In this document: one piece after another, positions 18,121-27,187 of the stretch
How positions within the stretch are numbered: position 1 is the stretch's first letter
Layout of the letters: each line of letters opens with the position of its first letter
NCBI GenBank assembly: GCA_964590395.1
Contig: CAZPVT010000030.1
Coordinates: forward strand, 124,001 to 188,000
Direction of reading: 5' to 3'
Source: JAOABP01 sp964590395
GTDB taxonomy: Bacteria > Hydrothermota > Tepidihabitantia > Tepidihabitantales > Tepidihabitantaceae
Length of the DNA stretch: 64,000 nucleotides
Notes under the pieces: generated by a model
Databases searched by the model: none
Told to the model about the DNA's origin: nothing
Seen by the model: the letters and a program-made list of their open reading frames with translations, nothing else
Translations under genes and position numbers: made by a program

Positions 18121-18456
18121 GACAGTATTATATAGGATGCCGAGATGCAATCTAATTTATTGTGAAAATAGCAATAGCGCATAGTTCCAGCCCAATTAAT
18201 AACAATTCCAAGCAGAACGATATTAAATATCATGGCGGAAACGGCAACCCAGTTTTAGATTCAAAGTTTCGATGCTGGCTAAGTTGGGTTTTTCATAATT
18301 TAGATCCCAAAGTAATGATGATGTGATGGCAGTTCTTTTAAAGTTGAGATTTAGAATAATTAGGCAATAGGAAAGTAGCAATCGTCATAGATATTAGGGC
18401 TGGGCAGGTCATTAGTTATACCAGGCCAAATTTTTCATATATAGCATATGGTCATT
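18121..18456. other. Convergent intergenic region between plsY and rlmN
   Basis: AT-rich, 336 bp, no coding frame or RNA gene seen on either strand. The only structure noted is the weak hairpin at 18246-18293. Confidence 0.6.
18246..18293 (+). terminator. Possible terminator downstream of plsY
   Basis: AACCCA (18246-18251) pairs with TGGGTT (18285-18290), extended imperfectly inward, and is followed by a run of five Ts. The long loop and the distance of 126 bp from the plsY stop make it weak. Confidence 0.3.
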
Positions 18457-19472
18457 TCAATATTGGCCAGCAAGTTGACCACAGCCAGCTAAGATTGATG
18501 AGCCTTTTGATTTCCGGATGGTAACAGCGGGAAGGTAAGGATAAAAGGCGGAGGCGAAATCTTGGATACTTTTTTGTTTCGGTGGTCGAAATTTGCATTT
18601 TGGAAATAAGTTGAAGGGGATAAGGTTTATTTTGCAGGGAATATTTTTTAGAAGTTGAAGCAGACGAGTTACGTCCCTTGGGAGATTGTTTATTCCATCG
18701 ATGAGCACATATTCGAATGTTACGCGTCTGCCGGTTTTTTTACATAAGCCTGAGCAGCCTCAAGGATCTGGCTGATTGGGTAACGGTTATTTATGGGCAT
18801 TAATTGAGAACGAATCTCATCGGTGGTAGCATTAAGGGAAATAGCGAGTCTAATTTGAAGCGGGAATTCAGCAATGCGGTAGATTCCTTCAGGAATGCCT
18901 GCAGTAGAAATGGTTATTCGTCGAGCACCAATTTTGAAGCCATAATCAGAGTTTGTTAGATTAACCGCTTTGAAGACCTCGTCTAAATTCAAGAATGGTT
19001 CTCCCATCCCCATCATTACAACGTTTCGCGGATAGATGTTGGTATTTAGAATGATCATTCGAATTTGTTCAGCAATTTCATACCATTTTAAGTTGCGTTT
19101 AAATCCAATGGTTGCGGTAGCGCAAAAGCGACAGCCCAATGGGCAGCCGACCTGGGTGGAAACACAAACAGTATAGCGGTTTTGGTTTGATATTAATACT
19201 GATTCTATGAGATTACCATCTTGAAGAAGGAAGAGAAATTTTTTTGTGCTGTCCGGAGCAGTAATTATCGATGCTGTGGAGAGTTGGCTGATATAAAACT
19301 TTTGAACAAGTTCGGCACGGAGGTTTTTAGACAAGTTGGTCATCTGTTCAAATGAGGCGGTATTTTTCTGCCAGAGCCATTGGAATATTTGATAAGCACG
19401 ATAGTGTTCCCAGCCTAGTGATTCACTTAGTTGAATGAGTTCTTCCAAGGTATAAGATTTTATATCTGTCAT
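18457..19472 (-). CDS. rlmN: RlmN radical-SAM 23S rRNA/tRNA adenine-C2 methyltransferase, interrupted by a one-base frameshift
   Basis: The N-terminal 250 codons (19472-18720) carry the radical-SAM cluster C-P-L-G-C-R-F-C and G-M-G-E-P-F-L-N. Reading then hits a stop just after A-Y-V-K-K. The C-terminal part (V-T-F-E-Y-V-L-I-D-G-I-N...C-K-V/I-N-L-I-P...A-G-C-G-Q-L-A) continues in the minus-one frame to 18457 and includes the second catalytic Cys. The break lies in a run of seven A on the coding strand (18735-18741); one extra A restores the full-length enzyme. It could be a sequencing error, a true lesion, or ribosomal/transcriptional slippage at A AAA AAA. It is the last gene of the rod-shape operon, 8 bp after rodA. 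Confidence 0.85.
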
Positions 19473-19480
19473 TGTTTTAT

Positions 19481-20656
19481 TTATTCTGGTTTAGTACCAA
19501 CATTTAAAAGTAAGCCGAGCATGGTCATCGTGACCAATAGCGAGGAGCCGCCATAACTGATAAATGGCAGGGTTATTCCGGTAATAGGTAAAACCCCCAA
19601 AAGCATGCCGATATTAACAAATATCTGATAGGTGATTATTGCAGCAAAGCCGATACAGAGCAAGGCACCATTCTGGTCCCGCGTTTTGTAGGCAGTTAAA
19701 AGGATCCGGTGGATAAACAAGAAGAATAGTAGTAATAAAACAATACTCCCCAAAAGACCGAATTCTTCCGCGATACTGGAAAAGATAAAGTCAGTGTGGC
19801 GGTTGGGTAAAAAACCAAGACGTTTTTGGGTTCCTTTAAGATAACCCTTGCCCAGAACTCTGCCCGAGCCAATAGCGATCTGGGATTGAATGGCGTTCCA
19901 TCCTATGCCATGTGGGTCTAACCAGGGGGCAAAAAAGTTTTTTATCCTTGCTCGTTGGTAGTCTTTAAGCAAAGAAATGACAATCGGTGAGAGCAGTCCG
20001 AAGGCAGAACTGATGATGAGCGTGGTGATCGCTGGAAGAAATTTCATCCGTAGGAAGACGATGATTGCCAGTAAAATGAAGAAAGGAATCCAGAAGTAAA
20101 TAGAAAAGCCAGCGACAAAGGAGAAGGGGGGAATAAATAGTAATAGAATGTGTAGTGGTCTAAGCCCCTGCCAGTAAAGCATAGCAGCAAAAGCAGGGAG
20201 GATGGAGATAGCGGTGCTTAAGTCTGGTTCGGCAAGGATCAACAATACGGGTGTGATTGTTAGAAATGCAGGTCCTGCAATGTTGGGAAAATCAAGTTTT
20301 AAATTGCGACGATAACTTAGGTATTTAGCCAACACAACTGTCGTTGTGAATTTTGCTACTTCTGAGGGTTGAATGTTAAAAGCGCCGATAGCAAACCAGC
20401 GTTTTGCCCCTGGACCTGTGCCCCAAATCAAAACCGTAATTAACATAATAAGCGTCAGGATATAAAGTATTTCAGCGGTACCCAAGATGATGCGTCGAGG
20501 AGTAAAGAAAGCGACAAGTAGTCCGACTAATCCAAATGGTAAAAACAGAAGTTGACGGAAAAGATAACGAGTACCAGCAGCAGAGTAAATGGCAATTAGT
20601 CCGATAATTATTAGAAACGTAACAATTAGAATCAGCGTCAGGTCAATCTTGCGCAT
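19481..20656 (-). CDS. rodA: RodA, SEDS peptidoglycan glycosyltransferase
   Basis: 391 residues from the ATG at 20656, which overlaps the end of mrdA by 14 bp. A longer frame upstream has no support. There are about ten membrane helices. SEDS hallmarks are present: W-G-T-G-P-G-A-K-R-W, Q-P-S-E-V-A-K-F, a G-Y-L-K-G-T-Q segment, F-I-F-S-S-I-A-E-E-F-G-L-L-G and a terminal P-F-I-S-Y-G-G-S-S-L. RodA polymerises lipid II glycan strands with its cognate class B PBP, encoded just upstream. Confidence 0.93.
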   Translation of the reverse strand: MRKIDLTLILIVTFLIIIGLIAIYSAAGTRYLFRQLLFLPFGLVGLLVAFFTPRRIILGTAEILYILTLIMLITVLIWGTGPGAKRWFAIGAFNIQPSEVAKFTTTVVLAKYLSYRRNLKLDFPNIAGPAFLTITPVLLILAEPDLSTAISILPAFAAMLYWQGLRPLHILLLFIPPFSFVAGFSIYFWIPFFILLAIIVFLRMKFLPAITTLIISSAFGLLSPIVISLLKDYQRARIKNFFAPWLDPHGIGWNAIQSQIAIGSGRVLGKGYLKGTQKRLGFLPNRHTDFIFSSIAEEFGLLGSIVLLLLFFLFIHRILLTAYKTRDQNGALLCIGFAAIITYQIFVNIGMLLGVLPITGITLPFISYGGSSLLVTMTMLGLLLNVGTKPE

Positions 20657-22382
20657 AACTGTTTTTTGATAAAAAATAGGAGCGAACAAGAGCGCTAACG
20701 ATTGGTGCTGCCGCCGCACCACCTTGTCCAGCATTTTCTAATATCACAGCGAATACCACCTCGGGGTCTTCGGCGGGTGCATAGCCGACAAACCAGGCGT
20801 GATCAGGTTTTGGTGGATTTTGGGCGGTGCCTGTTTTACCCGCTATGGAAATTTCCGGAAGCTGGGCACCCCTTGCTGTGCCGTATTCCACCACCCTGGT
20901 GAGTGCGGTTTTGATAATTTTTAGCTGGCTTGAATTAAGTTCCACTTTAACCTGTTTAGGATTAGCGGTGTAGATAACGGTACCGGCGGACTCAATGCGA
21001 TCGACAAGATACGGTTGAAAATAGGTTCCATCGTTAGCGATACAGGCGTAAAGTAGAGCGAGTTGCAGTGGTGTTAAGGTAAGTTCACCTTGTCCAATAG
21101 CGAGATTAAGCATAACTCCTTGAGTCCATTTTCCTTTACCGTAACGACGGTTAAGAAATTCTCGACTCGGAACATTACCGATTTTTTCGCCTGGAATATC
21201 AATATACGAAGGCTGATCGAGTTTTAAACGGCGGCAGAATTTAGAAAGTGTGTCTACATTTAAACGCAAACCGATTTGATAGAAGTAGCTATTACATGAT
21301 TGTTCTATCGCTTCGATGAGATTGAGATGACCATGGGCAGACCAACAGCGAAATGTACGGTTGCCATAGCGAAATCCGCCATTACAGGGAATAAAGTTGG
21401 TCTGAGGAGTTATCAACTGTTTTTCCAGTGCCAGTAGAGCAATAAGCGGTTTAAACGTACTACCCGGCGGATAGGCAGCGGATATAACACGATTAAAAAA
21501 GGGTTTAGCCGGATTGGAAACAAGTGAATCCCAGCGGGCAGAGTTAAGATGGGAGAGAAAAAGGTTGGGATCAAACGCAGGATTTGAGATAAGACAGAGA
21601 ATTTCTCCAGTGCGAATTGCTATGCCCACAACAGCGGAACGTTCGTAGGGTTTAGATAATTCATAAGCAAGTTGTTGTAGACGATGGTTTATTGTGAGAT
21701 ATATGTCATTACCAGAGATCGGTGATTGTACCCTTTTTTCTGGTAGTGGACCAATTTCCCGTCCACGAACGTCGACTTCAACAAACTGTGTGCCGTCAGC
21801 ACCTCTAAGACGCTTCTCATAGCGCGCCTCAATACCAGTTTTGCCGATGTAGTCAAGCCGGTGATACGATGTGTCCCGAGCAAGCTCAGCATCGGTTATT
21901 TCACCTATATAACCGATGCAGTGGGCGTAAATAGGTCCGTAGGGGTAATTTCGCACTGGATCAACTCGAGTCATTACCCCCGGCAGGCGAAAGTTGTTTT
22001 CCTCGATTTGAGCAACGATTTTAAAAGATACATCCCGACAGATGTTGACCGGTGAGGGGAAAGCGGCAATTGGCTCCAGCCGACGCCGTAATTCAGGCAT
22101 CGGTATTTTGAGGATTGCGCTTAGAAAAGATAAAGCGCTGTCATTTGTTTCAGTGGGAATTACCGCGATGGTCCAGGACGGCCTAGTATCAGCCAGAGGG
22201 ATACCGTTGCGATCAAATATTCTGCCACGAGGAGCGGTTAGGATAATTTTTCTAATTCGATTGCGGTCACTTAATCGGGCATAACGTTCACCGCGAATTA
22301 TTTGTAAGGAAAAGAGCCTTATGCCTAAGATGGCAAGCGAGATGATAACAATTTGATTGAGTCGCCGAAGCCGGATTTTCAT
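20643..22382 (-). CDS. mrdA: Penicillin-binding protein 2 (class B transpeptidase)
   Basis: 579 residues: a short cytoplasmic N-terminus, a membrane anchor at about 11-28, a pedestal domain (R-G-R-I-F-D-R-N-G near 53-61), then the transpeptidase with S-T-F-K (Y-P-P-G-S-T-F-K), S-C-N and K-T-G-T-A. It cross-links elongation-mode peptidoglycan together with RodA. It starts at an ATGA overlap with mreD and overlaps rodA. Confidence 0.94.
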   Translation of the reverse strand: MKIRLRRLNQIVIISLAILGIRLFSLQIIRGERYARLSDRNRIRKIILTAPRGRIFDRNGIPLADTRPSWTIAVIPTETNDSALSFLSAILKIPMPELRRRLEPIAAFPSPVNICRDVSFKIVAQIEENNFRLPGVMTRVDPVRNYPYGPIYAHCIGYIGEITDAELARDTSYHRLDYIGKTGIEARYEKRLRGADGTQFVEVDVRGREIGPLPEKRVQSPISGNDIYLTINHRLQQLAYELSKPYERSAVVGIAIRTGEILCLISNPAFDPNLFLSHLNSARWDSLVSNPAKPFFNRVISAAYPPGSTFKPLIALLALEKQLITPQTNFIPCNGGFRYGNRTFRCWSAHGHLNLIEAIEQSCNSYFYQIGLRLNVDTLSKFCRRLKLDQPSYIDIPGEKIGNVPSREFLNRRYGKGKWTQGVMLNLAIGQGELTLTPLQLALLYACIANDGTYFQPYLVDRIESAGTVIYTANPKQVKVELNSSQLKIIKTALTRVVEYGTARGAQLPEISIAGKTGTAQNPPKPDHAWFVGYAPAEDPEVVFAVILENAGQGGAAAAPIVSALVRSYFLSKNSYAQD

Positions 22383-22813
22383 TTTTTAGAGTTAAAAAGC
22401 GGTCTTAACAATGGTTCAACCCATGGGCTCAAGATCAATGTTAAAATTATAGTTATGATCGATGCCGGATGTGGTTTGGAGTTACCGGTAACTGCTCCTA
22501 TTGCGGTCTTAACACCTAATGTTATCAATGTAAATATAACTATTTGCCATCGACTGCGGTAGAAAAAGTTGCGCAACCTGCTTATTCCATAACTGATCAA
22601 AGTGAATATAATTATATACACACCGAAATTATTGGGGTTTGTTAAATCAACACACAGCCCCACAAAAAAGCCAAGTAGGGTAGAGGTAATTTTTTCTTCG
22701 TGAAGAGCAAAGAAGATTAGGGCAAGCATGGTAAAATCTGGGCCTGTTTGAACAACGCCCGCCTGAATGATAAAGAGAAAATAGAGTAAGAGGAATTCAA
22801 ACAATTGACGCAT
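22379..22813 (-). CDS. mreD: MreD rod shape-determining membrane protein
   Basis: 144 residues with four to five hydrophobic helices and little else, of the usual MreD size. The call rests largely on its position between mreC (9 bp upstream) and mrdA (4-bp overlap). The Q-A-G-V-V-Q-T-G-P-D-F-T-M-L-A-L start and the G-L-C-V-D-L segment fit the family. Confidence 0.85.
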   Translation of the reverse strand: MRQLFEFLLLYFLFIIQAGVVQTGPDFTMLALIFFALHEEKITSTLLGFFVGLCVDLTNPNNFGVYIIIFTLISYGISRLRNFFYRSRWQIVIFTLITLGVKTAIGAVTGNSKPHPASIITIILTLILSPWVEPLLRPLFNSKK

Positions 22814-22822
22814 GGTTTTTCT

Positions 22823-23644
22823 TCATTCCGGAATTTTTAATTCCGATGGTTTCCGTCCATCAAACCAGTATCCGGATGGGGACGCTGCCGAAGGTGTAAC
22901 TATAAACAGGTGCTCTAATTGACTTAGATTTACAAATGGTTTTACACGAATATTTTTGAACAGTAGGTCATTTTTTTCCTGAACCGATACAACAATTCCA
23001 ACCCGTAATCCCTTGGGGAATATACCGCCTAAACCCGCAGTGATTATCGTGTCGCCAACCCGAAAATCTGCCTCTTTGCTTATATAGTCAAGTAGTAACA
23101 AATCATCTGGTCCTGGGTGGGCCATACCTACTTCACGAGAACGACTGTTTAACACCGCCATTCTAAATCCTGGTTCAAATATTGTTTGAATCAGCGCCTG
23201 TCCTCTGGTGGTAGCTATTACCTTGCCGACAACACCTTGATGAGTTAGCGCGAATGCGCCTGAGGTGATTCCGGCTTCGCTACCGCGGTTAATCGTAAAG
23301 TGACGTTTCAAAGTAGTTAGATCGCGAGCGATAATTTGTGCTGATATTGTTTTTAGGTGGTTCGTTGTTGGGAGCGTGTCTTGGGAGTTAAGTTCTGATT
23401 TGAGTTTGGTATTTTCCAGTATCAGTTCACAGACAAGATATGACATCTGCCGGTATTCATTACTTAATATAGAAAGGGTGGTTCTTAATGAGGCTACGAC
23501 ACGGAGAGGAAAGAGGAGTCCGTAAGCCAGTGGTTGGGTGATGCGAAGTTTGATCCCAGATGGCAGAAGAAGGATGACAAGAGAAATTAATATTACCATC
23601 CAGCATATTCGGTCCTGAGTAGTTAAAGATGATTTATGGAGCAT
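22823..23644 (-). CDS. mreC: MreC rod shape-determining protein
   Basis: 273 residues: one membrane anchor (about 13-32), a periplasmic coiled-coil (about 60-85), then the double beta-barrel domain (G-S-E-A-G-I...G-V-V-G-K-V-I...G-D-T-I-I-T-A-G-L-G-G-I-F-P-K-G-L-R-V-G) that binds PBP2. It sits 27 bp downstream of mreB. Confidence 0.93.
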   Translation of the reverse strand: MLHKSSLTTQDRICWMVILISLVILLLPSGIKLRITQPLAYGLLFPLRVVASLRTTLSILSNEYRQMSYLVCELILENTKLKSELNSQDTLPTTNHLKTISAQIIARDLTTLKRHFTINRGSEAGITSGAFALTHQGVVGKVIATTRGQALIQTIFEPGFRMAVLNSRSREVGMAHPGPDDLLLLDYISKEADFRVGDTIITAGLGGIFPKGLRVGIVVSVQEKNDLLFKNIRVKPFVNLSQLEHLFIVTPSAASPSGYWFDGRKPSELKIPE

Positions 23645-23671
23645 CTAAATAATAATCTGATTCTTAGATGA

Positions 23672-24712
23672 TTACTTGGCACGTAATATTAATTTTTCAT
23701 TTAAACCGATATTTTCCAAAATCTTACCCGCACCCCGGACGACACTCTCAATTGGGTTATCTGCTACATATACCGGCAGGTTTGTTTCCTCTTTAATTAA
23801 AAGATCAAGGCCACGTAAAAGTGACCCGCCACCACACATATAAATACCCCGGTCAACGATGTCGGCAGCCAGTTCCGGCGGAGTTTTTTCTAACGCCAGA
23901 CGGACAGCGTCGATGATGAGGGACACCGGTTCCTCGAGGGATTCCCTCACTTTAGTTGAGGTGATGCGTATAGTTTTGGGAATTCCCGAGACCAAATCTC
24001 TTCCTTTTACTTCCATCGTTTCCTCTACACCGGTAGCATAGGCAGAACCGATAGCAATTTTGATGCTTTCGGCAGTCTGTTCACCGATAATTAAATTGTA
24101 GTTTTTTTTGATGTAATTAATTATTGCTTCATCCATTTCATCCCCGGCAACACGGATTGATGCTGCATTGACAACACCTGAGAGTGCCACAACGGCAATC
24201 TCAGTAGTTCCACCGCCGATATCCACGATCATATTGCCGGTAGGAGCATCCACTGGCAAGCCGGCACCGATTGCTGCGGCAATTGGCTCGGATACAAGAT
24301 ATATTTCCCGCGCTCCTGATGCTTCTACTGAATCCCTTACCGCCCGCTTTTCTACTTCTGTAATTCCAGATGGCACACAGACAATTACTCGGGGACGGAC
24401 GAAAAGTTTCTTTTTTTGGACCATTCCGATGAACGACTTTAGCATTATCTCCACCATACTGAAGTCGGCGATTACCCCATCTTTCATGGGTCTGATCGCC
24501 CTTATACCCTCCGGGGTTCTGCCTAGCATTCTTTTCGCCTCGGTTCCTACCGCTACGACTTCGTGAGTTACCTCATCAACAGCGACGATAGAAGGTTCGC
24601 GGAGGGCGATTCCTTTCCCCCTTACATAAATTAATGTAGAGGATGTGCCGAGGTCAATTGCGATGTCGTTAATAAACCGTTCGGTAAAACCTCTGATTAT
24701 GGTATTTAACAT
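23672..24712 (-). CDS. mreB: MreB actin-like cell-shape protein
   Basis: 346 residues from the ATG at 24712. It has actin-family phosphate loops (D-I-A-I-D-L-G-T-S-S-T-L-I-Y and D-I-G-G-G-T-T-E-I), an adenosine motif (Y-M-C-G-G-G-S-L-L-R-G) and an amphipathic N-terminus (M-L-N-T-I-I-R-G-F). MreB filaments direct lateral wall synthesis with MreCD-PBP2-RodA, all encoded downstream. No Shine-Dalgarno is visible. GTG codons at 24721 and 24715 are alternatives, since the promoter ends only 11 nt before the ATG. Confidence 0.94.
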   Translation of the reverse strand: MLNTIIRGFTERFINDIAIDLGTSSTLIYVRGKGIALREPSIVAVDEVTHEVVAVGTEAKRMLGRTPEGIRAIRPMKDGVIADFSMVEIMLKSFIGMVQKKKLFVRPRVIVCVPSGITEVEKRAVRDSVEASGAREIYLVSEPIAAAIGAGLPVDAPTGNMIVDIGGGTTEIAVVALSGVVNAASIRVAGDEMDEAIINYIKKNYNLIIGEQTAESIKIAIGSAYATGVEETMEVKGRDLVSGIPKTIRITSTKVRESLEEPVSLIIDAVRLALEKTPPELAADIVDRGIYMCGGGSLLRGLDLLIKEETNLPVYVADNPIESVVRGAGKILENIGLNEKLILRAK

Positions 24713-24723
24713 CACAGCCACAT

Positions 24724-24752
24724 AGCCTAATCTAAATTAAATTATAAGTCAA
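24724..24752 (-). promoter_or_regulatory. Sigma70-like promoter for the mre-rod operon
   Basis: On the minus strand, TTGACT (24752-24747), a 17-bp spacer and TAGGCT (24729-24724). The -10 match is only moderate. Transcription would begin almost at the start codon, giving a leaderless or nearly leaderless mRNA. Confidence 0.5.
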
Positions 24753-24839
24753 GTTTAGTATAAGCCGTAAGATTTACCATTGGACAAAACTCTCTCCTTC
24801 ACCGAGCCTGTAGTCGTTATAATATGCCATTATCTAAAC

Positions 24840-25040
24840 CTAACTCTAACCAAACCTAAAGCCCATCTGATAACCTTAACTAAAACCATTTTTACCACCC
24901 CAAACAACATCTAAAATACATCCCCACCAAAAAGCAACCTCCCCTGGAGCATCATAACCTCAAATAGCGCCCAACCCTAAACCCGCTCCACAATCATAAC
25001 CCAAACCTTTAAGAATACCGTCCCCAACACTACTCCCGGG
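24840..25040 (-). repeat. GT-rich hexamer-repeat element, copy B
   Basis: On the minus strand, CCCGGG (25040-25035), a 7-nt spacer and core TTGGGGACGGTAT (25027-25015) are followed by about 170 bp of degenerate GT-rich hexamers (for example TTGGGT TATGAT TGTGGA, then TTAGGG TTGGGC). These run toward the mreB promoter. Frames across it contain stops, so it is not coding. The CCCGGG-N6/7-TTGGGGACGGTAT block is shared with copy C. Confidence 0.75.
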
Positions 25041-25189
25041 ATAGAGTTTTCCCCAAAGATCCAGCAGGATAAGGCACATTATTTCAAATGGTTAACTCAA
25101 CACTACTGGATAAGAAAAATCTTTTATTCTCCATAGGGTATATATTGCTTCCGTAAGAACCGGGTAAGAAAACTAACTACAAGCCCAAG

Positions 25190-25217
25190 TTGACCCCCAA
25201 AAATAAATGGTTAAATT
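25190..25217 (+). promoter_or_regulatory. Sigma70-like promoter for purM
   Basis: TTGACC (25190-25195), a 16-bp spacer and TAAATT (25212-25217). The -10 ends 6 nt before the purM ATG and there is no Shine-Dalgarno, so a leaderless transcript is expected. Confidence 0.55.
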
Positions 25218-25223
25218 CAATAT

Positions 25224-26222
25224 ATGCGTTATATCGATGCTGGTGTTGATATAGAAAAGATGAATCTGGTAAAAAGTAGCATCGTCCGTTTAGTTCGTAC
25301 TACTTATTCGCCAGAAGTGCTTACCGATATTGGACTATTCGGCGCTCTTGTTCGTTTGCCTAAATCGATAGGCTTACTCATCGCTGCTAGTTGTGACGGC
25401 GTTGGTACAAAAGTATTGGTAGCAAAAATGATGAATCGGTATGACACCATCGGAATTGATATTGTTAATCATTGCGTAAACGATATTTTAACCCTCGGTG
25501 CCAGGCCATTGTTTTTTTTAGATTATATTGCCCACACCAACCTGCCTTCGGAGAGTATCGTTGAGATTGTCAAGGGACTGGCCAGGGCTTGTCGATATAA
25601 TAACTGTTCACTGGTGGGGGGGGAGACAGCAATGATGCCTGATTTATATCGGAGCGGAGATTTTGATCTTGTTGGATTTATCGTCGGTTTAGTGGAAAAG
25701 AAAAGGATAATCGATCCCAGAAGACTGAAGCCGGGCGATTTGGCGATTGGAATTCCTTCCTCAGGGTTGCATACTAACGGTTACGCCTTAGCAAGAAAGG
25801 TTTTTTTTGAGTTACATAAATATCCTGTTGATGCAACCCTACCTGGTTTGAATGGTACAATTGGTGAGGTGTTGCTTAAACCCCATCGTTCATATTTTAA
25901 ACTCGTCTACCCATTGTTATCCAATATAAATGCTATCGCCCACATTACTGGAGGTGGTTTTTACGATAATATTAAGCGTCTGCTACCATTAGAAACAGCC
26001 TGTATAATCAAGAAAGCTACTTGGCGACCACAGCCAATATTCAACCATATTCAGAAGTTGGGAGGTATACCAGATGAAGAGATGTTTCGGACATTCAATA
26101 TGGGAATAGGTTTGGTTATATTTGTTGAGTCCAGAAAGGTAAAAGTGGTAATTAAAAAAATTCCGGGAGCGAAAATAATTGGCAAGATCGTTCGGGGAAA
26201 TTTTGGGGTTGAAATAATATAA
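25224..26222 (+). CDS. purM: PurM, phosphoribosylformylglycinamidine cyclo-ligase (AIR synthetase)
   Basis: 332 residues. Diagnostic motifs: Y-I-D-A-G-V-D-I at the N-terminus, S-C-D-G-V-G-T-K near 60, L-V-G-G-E-T-A-M-M-P near 130, S-S-G-L-H-T-N-G-Y-A near 178 and A-H-I-T-G-G-G near 236. It closes the imidazole ring of AIR using ATP, step five of purine synthesis. It is monocistronic here, divergent from mreB and convergent with the recombinase gene (20 bp apart). The start is taken from the first residue of the conserved N-terminus and the leaderless promoter. Confidence 0.92.
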   Translation: MRYIDAGVDIEKMNLVKSSIVRLVRTTYSPEVLTDIGLFGALVRLPKSIGLLIAASCDGVGTKVLVAKMMNRYDTIGIDIVNHCVNDILTLGARPLFFLDYIAHTNLPSESIVEIVKGLARACRYNNCSLVGGETAMMPDLYRSGDFDLVGFIVGLVEKKRIIDPRRLKPGDLAIGIPSSGLHTNGYALARKVFFELHKYPVDATLPGLNGTIGEVLLKPHRSYFKLVYPLLSNINAIAHITGGGFYDNIKRLLPLETACIIKKATWRPQPIFNHIQKLGGIPDEEMFRTFNMGIGLVIFVESRKVKVVIKKIPGAKIIGKIVRGNFGVEII

Positions 26223-26242
26223 TTTTTATAAATGCAATCATA

Positions 26243-27187
26243 TCAGCCCCGCGGGTGAAAAGTTTTGTACACTTCTCGTAGATAAGAACGGTCGATATGA
26301 GTGTAGATTTGAGTTGTAGTTATGTTTGTGTGCCCCAGCATCTCTTGCACCGCTCTCAAATCGGCACCCCCCTCGAGTAGGTGTGTAGCAAACGAGTGTC
26401 TTAAGGTATGAGGGGTAATGCGTTTGTTTATACCGGCGAGTCTGATACACATGCGGAGAATTTTCCAGAAACCCATTCTTGTTAATCTGCCTCCTCTTTT
26501 GTTTAAGAAAAGGTAAGGGCTATGTCGCTGGCGGGCATAATGGGGACGGGCGATAAAAAGATAATCCTTTGTAGCGTTGATTGCCGATTGCCCTAACGGT
26601 ACGATGCGTTCTTTTGAACGTTTTCCCATGACCCGGACAAATCGTTCTTTTAGGTTTATATCTGTGGGTGTGAGATTTAGGAGTTCAGAGACCCGTAATC
26701 CGGCGCCGTAAGCAACCTCCAGCAGCGCCTTCGCTCTGAGCGCCCAGAATCGATCCGGGTTCTTATTAACACTTTCGATTAACTCATTTACTTCCTCTTG
26801 GCTAAGGGTTGTAGGCAATGAACGCTTGACCTTTGGTTGTTTGATACTGTCAACACCACTTAAACTGATATTAAAGTCTCTTGAAATAAATTTAGATAAT
26901 GATTTAATAGAATTTAACTTACGCGCTATAGTTGATGTAGACATACCAGATTTGCTTAATGAACGAACGAACTCACGGATTCGTGTGGCATCAATCAACT
27001 TGGGGTTATTCAATACATCGGGATAAGTAGCGATAAACTGAGCGATGTCTGTAATATAGCATTCTACAGAGTTTGGTGTTATTCCTCGTTCAACCAGTAG
27101 GTAGTGGGAAAAACGTTCAATTAGACCTTGTTTCTTAATCTCGTTGATTTTATGGTTTTTCTTTTTATTACGAGAGGAAGTGGCCAA
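26243..27187 (-). CDS. xerD: XerC/XerD-type tyrosine recombinase
   Basis: About 314 residues if started at the TTG codon at 27187, which overlaps the end of nadB by 20 bp; no ATG is available near the expected N-terminus, so the start is uncertain. It has an N-terminal SAM-like core-binding domain (about 20-110), then the catalytic domain with G-A-G-L-R-V-S-E-L, K-R-S-K-E-R, H-T-L-R-H-S-F-A-T-H and L-G-H-T-N-I-T-T-T-Q-I-Y-T-H. All catalytic R-K-H-R-H-Y positions are present. This family resolves chromosome dimers at dif. No dif site or mobile element was seen beside it, so a housekeeping Xer role is favoured over an integrase. Confidence 0.88.
   Translation of the reverse strand: MATSSRNKKKNHKINEIKKQGLIERFSHYLLVERGITPNSVECYITDIAQFIATYPDVLNNPKLIDATRIREFVRSLSKSGMSTSTIARKLNSIKSLSKFISRDFNISLSGVDSIKQPKVKRSLPTTLSQEEVNELIESVNKNPDRFWALRAKALLEVAYGAGLRVSELLNLTPTDINLKERFVRVMGKRSKERIVPLGQSAINATKDYLFIARPHYARQRHSPYLFLNKRGGRLTRMGFWKILRMCIRLAGINKRITPHTLRHSFATHLLEGGADLRAVQEMLGHTNITTTQIYTHIDRSYLREVYKTFHPRG

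Noticed and set aside
18457..18708. Separate 83-codon gene
   Set aside because: It is the C-terminal part of RlmN in the shifted frame, not an independent gene.
24840..25040. CRISPR array or ordinary tandem repeat
   Set aside because: No conserved direct repeats with unique spacers; the unit is 6 nt and highly degenerate. No cas genes in the window.
26243..27187. Phage or element integrase
   Set aside because: Standard Xer length and motifs, next to housekeeping nadB and purM, with no att sites or mobile cargo nearby.
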